NCBI RefSeq assembly: GCF_025137375.1
Contig: NZ_CP073720.1
Coordinates: forward strand, 8,270,501 to 8,334,500
Length of the DNA: 64,000 nt
Direction of reading: 5' to 3'
Source: Dactylosporangium fulvum
Lineage (GTDB): Bacteria > Actinomycetota > Actinomycetes > Mycobacteriales > Micromonosporaceae
In this document: positions 59,221 to 64,000 of the stretch, one piece after another
Position numbering within the stretch: position 1 is the stretch's first letter
How the letters are laid out: the number at the start of each line of letters is the position of its first letter
Translations under genes and position numbers: made by a program
The notes under the pieces: generated by a model
Seen by the model: the letters and a program-made list of their open reading frames with translations, nothing else
Told to the model about the DNA's origin: nothing
The model's database searches: none

Positions 59221-60237
59221 CTACGGCATGGCCGGGACCGTCTCGGGCCGGTCGTCGCGGACGTAGACCACCATGTCGCCGGTCTGGATCGTGGTGCCCT
59301 CCGGGTCGGCGAGCGACAGCACCTTGCCGCGGCGGAACAGCGCGATGACGAGCTCGTTCAGCTCGCGCGGTGCCAGGCCGACCTCGTCGCGGCGGGCCGA
59401 GCGCATCGCCAGCGCCATGCCCTGGCCGGGGGTGAGCAGGTCCTCGACCACCTCGATGAGCGGCGGCGCGGTCGTCGACAGGCCCAGCAGCCGGCCGGCG
59501 GTCGCGGACGACACGATGACGTGGTGGGCGCCGGACTGGCGCAGCAGCGGACCGTTCTCCGCTTCGCGCGCCGCCGCGATGATCGACACCTTACCGGCGG
59601 TCATCTGCCGGACGGTCAACGTGACCAGCACGGAGGCGTCGTCGCTGTCGGTGGCGATGATCACGGCGCGGGCGTCCTGGACGGCGGCCTCCTTGAGGAC
59701 CGTGGAGCGGGTCGCCGAGCCCTCGATGGCGACGAGCCCGTCGGAGGTGGCCTGCCGCAGGGCGGTCGGGTTTCGCTCCACGACCACGACCTGCGACTTG
59801 TCCATCCCGTTCTCCAGCAGGGTGGAGACGGCAGCGCGGCCCTTCGTGCCGTAGCCGCAGATGATGACGTGGTTCTTCACGCGCCTCCTCCACCGCTCCA
59901 ACCGGAGGCTGGTGCGGTACTGCTCGGTCAGCACCTCGAGCGTGGTGCCGACCAGGATGATCAGGAACAGGACGCGGGCCGGAGTGATGATCAGAACGTT
60001 GACCAGCCGGGCCGTCTCCGAGACCGGCGTGATGTCGCCGTAGCCTGTCGTGGAGAGGGTCACAACCGCGTAGTAGAAGCTGTCGAGCAGCGACAGGCCG
60101 TCCTCGTTGACGTCGCGGTAGCCGTCGCGGTCGACGTAGATCACGACGACGATCAGCACGACGAGCCCCACCGCGAGGCCGAGCCGCACGCTGATCGCCC
60201 GCAGCGGTCCCCGCCGCACAGCCGGGAAGTGGATCAC
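59221..60237 (-). CDS. Two-span potassium channel with RCK (TrkA-N) domain
   Basis: This 338-residue channel has two membrane helices with the selectivity filter TTGYGD between them (about residue 63-68), followed by an RCK Rossmann domain (VIICGYGTKGRAAVSTLL) and a C-terminal TrkA-C domain (VVEDLLTPGQGMALAMRS and IQTGDMVVYV). GTG 60237 follows AGGGGACC. It resembles MthK-type channels gated by ligand binding to the RCK ring. Confidence 0.92.
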   Translation of the reverse strand: MIHFPAVRRGPLRAISVRLGLAVGLVVLIVVVIYVDRDGYRDVNEDGLSLLDSFYYAVVTLSTTGYGDITPVSETARLVNVLIITPARVLFLIILVGTTLEVLTEQYRTSLRLERWRRRVKNHVIICGYGTKGRAAVSTLLENGMDKSQVVVVERNPTALRQATSDGLVAIEGSATRSTVLKEAAVQDARAVIIATDSDDASVLVTLTVRQMTAGKVSIIAAAREAENGPLLRQSGAHHVIVSSATAGRLLGLSTTAPPLIEVVEDLLTPGQGMALAMRSARRDEVGLAPRELNELVIALFRRGKVLSLADPEGTTIQTGDMVVYVRDDRPETVPAMP

Positions 60238-60356
60238 AGGTGGTCCCCTGCCGCCTCTGCTCGATGACGCTTGACGAAATCCACCATAAGGGTCGGGTGT
60301 GACTCTCCGCCCGCTGGGTAGATCGGACGACCCCCCGCGGCGGAAGGAGGCGCGCG

Positions 60357-61532
60357 ATGACGGAACACGGCCCCAGAGTGGGCGTCCTCGGCTCGTACGG
60401 CGGCTACAACCTCGGCGATGAAGCCATCCTGACCAGTTTGCTGACCGACCTGCGAGCACGGCGGCCCGACACGGACGTCCTGGTGCTTTCGCGCGACCCC
60501 GAACACACCGCACGGGCACATCCGGACGTCACCGTCGCGCCGTGGGAGGGCGTGAGCCGCGACCGGACCGCGGAGGCCCTGGCCCGGCTCGACCTGCTCG
60601 TCCTCGGCGGCGGCGGGATTCTGTACGACACAGAGGCCCGGCGATACCTCCGCGTCGTACGCACCGCGCAGGAGCAACGGGTGCCGGTGTTCACGTACGC
60701 GCTGGGCGCCGGCCCGCTCACCGAGGACCTCGACTGCACCCTGACCCGCGAGACGCTGTCCGCCGCGATGGAGGTGACGGTCCGGGACGAAGAGTCCAAG
60801 GTCGCCCTCGAGGAGGCGGGGGTGACCAGCCGGGTGACCGTGACCGCGGACCCGGCGCTACTGCTGCAACCGGAGGAGTTCAACGTCGGCCTCCTCCACG
60901 ACTCCCTGCCGCCGGGCCGGCGGGTCGTCGGGATGAGCGTCCGCGAACCGGGGCGCGCCGCCCAGCACTTGGCTGCTGACGAATACCACCAGCTGCTCGC
61001 CCACGTCGGGGACTTCATCGTGCACCGGCTCGACGCGGCGCTGCTGTTCGTGCCCATGGAGCGCTCCGACATACGGCACGCGCACGCGGTGCTGTCCCGC
61101 ATGACGGCGGCGGAGCACTGCCGGGTGCTGCACGGTGAGTTCCGGCCCGGACAGATTCTCGACCTCATGCGGCACCTCGACCTGGCGGTCGGCATGCGGC
61201 TGCACTTCCTGATCTTCGCGGCACTCTCCGGAGTGCCGTTGCTCGCGCTGCCGTACGCCGGGAAGGTGTTCGACTTCGCCCAGCGCATCGGCGCGCCCGT
61301 TCCCCGGGGTGTGGTACGGGAGGCGGCGGGGCCGCTGCTCGCGCAGGTCGACCGGCTGTGGGACGAGCGCCCGGAGCGGATGGAGGACATCGCGGCACGC
61401 GTGGCGGCGCTGCGGCAACGCGCGACGGAGACCGGCCGGCGCCTCGGTGCGCAGCTCGACCGGATCGCGCCGCAACTGTCGACCTTCAACGGCCACAAGA
61501 CCACGCCGGCGCCGGAACGGGTGGCGATGTGA
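60357..61532 (+). CDS. Polysaccharide pyruvyl transferase family protein
   Basis: This 391-residue protein has the CsaB-type fold (VGVLGSYGGYNLGDEAILTS, LVLGGGGILYD, VGMRLHFLIFAALSGVP), which transfers pyruvyl groups to surface polymers. ATG follows GGAAGGAGG. Its stop overlaps the FAD enzyme start by 4 bases, an unusual pairing for this family, so the true substrate is open. Confidence 0.88.
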   Translation: MTEHGPRVGVLGSYGGYNLGDEAILTSLLTDLRARRPDTDVLVLSRDPEHTARAHPDVTVAPWEGVSRDRTAEALARLDLLVLGGGGILYDTEARRYLRVVRTAQEQRVPVFTYALGAGPLTEDLDCTLTRETLSAAMEVTVRDEESKVALEEAGVTSRVTVTADPALLLQPEEFNVGLLHDSLPPGRRVVGMSVREPGRAAQHLAADEYHQLLAHVGDFIVHRLDAALLFVPMERSDIRHAHAVLSRMTAAEHCRVLHGEFRPGQILDLMRHLDLAVGMRLHFLIFAALSGVPLLALPYAGKVFDFAQRIGAPVPRGVVREAAGPLLAQVDRLWDERPERMEDIAARVAALRQRATETGRRLGAQLDRIAPQLSTFNGHKTTPAPERVAM

Positions 61533-62944
61533 CCGGTCTGCGCGCTCCGGCCGGGCTGCCGAAGGTACAGCTGCCGCCGCGGTCCGCCGTGCACGGCGGG
61601 CACACCGAAGTGCTGGTGGTGGGTGGCGGTCCGGCTGGCTTCGGAGCCGCCATGGGAGCGGCCGCGGCAGGCGCCGAGGTCGTGCTCGTCGAGCGGTACG
61701 GCTTTCTCGGCGGCAACGCGACCGCGGCGCTCGTCATGCCGCTGATGAGTTTCCACAACGAGATCAAGCAGGCGGTCGCCGGCGAGGACAACCGGCTGCT
61801 GCCGACCGACCACGGTGAGGGCGAGCCGGTCGTGGCCGGGGTGCTGTGGATGCTGCTCGACCGGCTCGTCCGGGCCGGCGGCGCGATCCAGCCGAGCAGG
61901 GACACCGGCTACACCGTGCCGTTCGATCCGGAGCTGTTCAAGCTCGTCACGTACGACATGCTGGAGGGCTGCGGGGTGCGGCTGCTGCTGCACTCGTTCG
62001 CGTCCGACTTCATGACGCTGCCCGACGGCGGGTCGCGGTGCGTGTTCGAGACCAAGTCCGGCCCGGTCGTGCTCGACGCCGACGTCGTCGTCGACTGCAC
62101 CGGCGACGGCGACCTGGCCGCGGCGGCCGGCGCGCCCTACGAGATCGGGCGCCCGGAGGACGGGCTGACCCAGCCGATGACGCTGATGTTCCGCGTCGGC
62201 AACTTCCACCGCGAGGATTTCCTGGAGTACGTCCGGGAGCACCCCGACCAGTGGCGGGGCGTGCACGGGCTGTGGGACCTGATCCGGATCGCCCGCGACG
62301 CCGGTGAGCTGGATCTGCCGCGCGAGGACATCCTGTTCTTCGCCACGCCGCACCCGGACGAGGTCTCGGTCAACTCCACGCGCTTCGGCGGCCTGGGGAT
62401 CAGCGTCTGGGACCTGACGCGGGCCGAACTGGTCACCCATCACCAGATGGCGCAGATCGCCCGTTTCCTGCGCAACCGGGTGCCGGGCTTCGGCGACTCC
62501 TACGTCATCCAGAGCGGCGTGCAGGTCGGCGTGCGGGAGACCCGCCGCGTCCTCGGCGACTACCAGCTGACCGGCGAGGACGTGCTGACCGCGCGGAACT
62601 TCGACGACGTGATCGCGCGCGGCGCGTATCCGGTCGACATCCACAACCCCAACGGACGGGGCACGATACTGCGCCGGCTGCCGCAGGGCGCCTCCTACGA
62701 CATCCCGCTGCGGAGCCTGCTCCCGCGCGACGTCGACGGCCTGCTGGTCGCCGGGCGGTGCATCTCCGGCGACCACGTGGCGCACAGCTCGTACCGCATC
62801 ATGCCGATCTCGATGGCCACAGGTCAGGCGGCCGGTGTGTGCGCCGCGCTCGCCTCCCGCACCGGCAAGGCGCCCCGCGAGATCTCGGCGGAGCAGGTAC
62901 AGCGGGTGCTGCGGGCCCAGGGGGCGAGCCTGCCCGGGCCGTAG
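61529..62944 (+). CDS. FAD-dependent oxidoreductase
   Basis: This 471-residue flavoenzyme has the dinucleotide motif VVGGGPAGFGAAMGAAAAG, a VVDCTGDGDLAAAAGAP second motif and a C-terminal VAGRCISGDHVAHSSYRIMP block typical of the FAD_oxidored (PF12831-type) family. GTG 61529 overlaps the pyruvyl transferase stop. The substrate is unknown. Confidence 0.9.
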   Translation: MTGLRAPAGLPKVQLPPRSAVHGGHTEVLVVGGGPAGFGAAMGAAAAGAEVVLVERYGFLGGNATAALVMPLMSFHNEIKQAVAGEDNRLLPTDHGEGEPVVAGVLWMLLDRLVRAGGAIQPSRDTGYTVPFDPELFKLVTYDMLEGCGVRLLLHSFASDFMTLPDGGSRCVFETKSGPVVLDADVVVDCTGDGDLAAAAGAPYEIGRPEDGLTQPMTLMFRVGNFHREDFLEYVREHPDQWRGVHGLWDLIRIARDAGELDLPREDILFFATPHPDEVSVNSTRFGGLGISVWDLTRAELVTHHQMAQIARFLRNRVPGFGDSYVIQSGVQVGVRETRRVLGDYQLTGEDVLTARNFDDVIARGAYPVDIHNPNGRGTILRRLPQGASYDIPLRSLLPRDVDGLLVAGRCISGDHVAHSSYRIMPISMATGQAAGVCAALASRTGKAPREISAEQVQRVLRAQGASLPGP

Positions 62945-62953
62945 ACTCCGGAT

Positions 62954-63568
62954 GTGCTCGTACACCCTTGGGACGCCGCCGGGCCGGACGAGTGGCGGCA
63001 GTGGCTGGCCGACCAGGACTTCGGTCAGCTCGTCGCGCCCGGCCGCGCGCGTGACCTGCCCGTCGTCGTGCCGACGCACTTCCTCTTCGACGGCGCCTCG
63101 ACCGTCTGGCTGCACCTGGCCCGGCCCAATCCGGTGTGGCCCCTGCTGGAGGAGCACCCGCGGGCGCTGCTCACGGTGATCGGCGACTACGTCTACGTGC
63201 CCTCGGACTGGAACGCCGGGCCCGGCACCGACCCGCGACGCGGCGTGCCGACCTCGTACTACGCCTCGGTGCAGCTGTCCTGCGACGTCCGCGTCATCGA
63301 CGACCGCGACGAGAAGGCACAGCTGCTGGGCCGGCAGCTCGCGCACTTCCAGCCGGGGGTCGACCGCGACCCCGTGACCGCGGACGACCGGCTGCTGCCC
63401 GGCATCCGCGGCGTCGAGCTGACCGTGACGTCGGTCACGGCGAAATTCAAGTACGGCGGCAACAAGGCGGCCGACCACCGCGGGATCCTGGCCGGCCGAC
63501 TGGCCGACCGGTCCGGCCCGATGGACCTGGCGGCCCGCGCCCACCTCCTGCGCCGCATCGATATCTGA
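62954..63568 (+). CDS. PaiB-type FMN-binding protein
   Basis: This 204-residue protein matches the PaiB family: LPVVVPTHFLFDG, HPRALLTVIGDYVYVPSDW, VPTSYYASVQLSC and KFKYGGNKAADHRG (usually KLSQN). Family members have a split-barrel FMN-binding fold and were named for a Bacillus repressor; most are probably flavin proteins. GTG 62954 starts 9 bases after the FAD enzyme stop, so they form one operon. Confidence 0.87.
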   Translation: MLVHPWDAAGPDEWRQWLADQDFGQLVAPGRARDLPVVVPTHFLFDGASTVWLHLARPNPVWPLLEEHPRALLTVIGDYVYVPSDWNAGPGTDPRRGVPTSYYASVQLSCDVRVIDDRDEKAQLLGRQLAHFQPGVDRDPVTADDRLLPGIRGVELTVTSVTAKFKYGGNKAADHRGILAGRLADRSGPMDLAARAHLLRRIDI

Positions 63569-63610
63569 AACGGGGCTGTGTGAATCGTCCCGATGCGTCA
63601 GGATCGATGG

Positions 63611-64000
63611 ATGGCGACCACCGTCACCGACCGCACCATCGCGACCCGGCCGGTCTCCACACACCGGCGTGAGCTGCTCGTGGCGCTCGCCACGCTGTGG
63701 CTGACCGGCGGCCTCTACCTCGACGGCTGGGCCCACTCCCACGTGCCGGAGCTGGAGACTTTCTTCACGCCGTGGCACGGGGTGCTCTACAGCGGTTATA
63801 CGGTGCTGACGCTGACCCTGGTCCCGCCGGCGCTCTGGCGCGGCCGGCCGATGGGCCCGGTGCGCGACTGGTTCCCGGCCGGCTACGGCCTCGGCGTCCT
63901 GGGCGCCGTGCTCTTCGCCGTCGGCGGCGCCGTCGACATGACGTGGCACACGCTGCTCGGCATCGAGGTCAACATCGAGGCGCTGCTCAGCCCGCCGCAC
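63611..64000 (+). CDS. Polytopic membrane protein, N-terminal part
   Basis: The frame from ATG 63611 is open to the window edge (130 codons). It encodes a short basic start (MATTVTDRTIATRPVSTHRR), a membrane segment with LWLTGGLYLDGWAH, then FFTPWHGVLYSGY and more hydrophobic segments. The pattern is of an actinobacterial integral membrane protein of unknown function. The 3' end is outside the window. Confidence 0.75.
   Translation, partial: MATTVTDRTIATRPVSTHRRELLVALATLWLTGGLYLDGWAHSHVPELETFFTPWHGVLYSGYTVLTLTLVPPALWRGRPMGPVRDWFPAGYGLGVLGAVLFAVGGAVDMTWHTLLGIEVNIEALLSPPH

Noticed and set aside
60404..64000. 1198-residue open frame on the minus strand
   Set aside because: It is antisense to three well-supported genes and has the Arg/His/Gly-rich composition of a high-GC shadow.

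Overview
The window is high-GC actinobacterial DNA. An Lsr2 nucleoid protein, an SsgB-type sporulation regulator, a PAC2 protein, a class F sortase and heavy GTG start use point to a morphologically complex actinomycete. Micromonosporaceae (Actinoplanes-like) is my best guess, by inference only. Nearly every long reading frame opposite a real gene is a high-GC shadow.

Layout. 1-10 kb: 3' end of a molybdopterin hydroxylase; small heat-shock protein behind a HAIR-like operator; Lsr2; PGPGW membrane protein; SsgB; a small membrane gene broken by an in-frame stop; class F sortase with a DUF4397 surface protein; CAP protein; TetR; pentapeptide protein; STAS; hemerythrin; methyltransferase; lipoprotein. 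10.5-11.6 kb: no convincing gene, but a complex repeat whose second copy lies at 56.2-56.9 kb. 11.6-21.9 kb: serine hydrolase, ClpP, propionyl-CoA synthetase, dienelactone hydrolase operon, FHA-FHA-ABC exporter, intracellular subtilase and an ECF sigma gene.

22-30.5 kb is the most unusual part. A tRNA-like cloverleaf is followed by a tightly packed same-strand block: a zinc-ribbon SDR, a leucine-rich-repeat protein, two paralogous ankyrin proteins, a MoxR-type AAA+ ATPase and a metallopeptidase-like VWA protein. Most junctions overlap by a few bases, so these genes are probably co-expressed. It is my main candidate for an undescribed system (recognition repeats, AAA+ remodeller and VWA/HExxH effector).

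30.5-45 kb: YqeB with a two-component system, SDR/TetR divergon, PAC2, purC, cysteine hydrolase, alr-ddl (D-Ala-D-Ala supply for peptidoglycan), a frameshifted AbiEi-like gene flanked by two copies of one palindrome, and an ABC exporter divergent from a second two-component system. 45-52.5 kb: surface-sugar cluster (acetyltransferase/ketoisomerase fusion, GT2, sugar aminotransferase, two polytopic glycosyltransferase-like proteins, GtrA). 52.5-64 kb: quinone oxidoreductase, ROK protein, pirin, membrane proteins, ECF sigma factor, potassium channel, and a pyruvyl transferase/FAD oxidoreductase/PaiB run ending in a truncated membrane gene.

Several families of intergenic palindromes recur. One has about 20-bp arms and a 38-nt loop that is partly conserved between otherwise different copies, suggesting a structured dispersed element.
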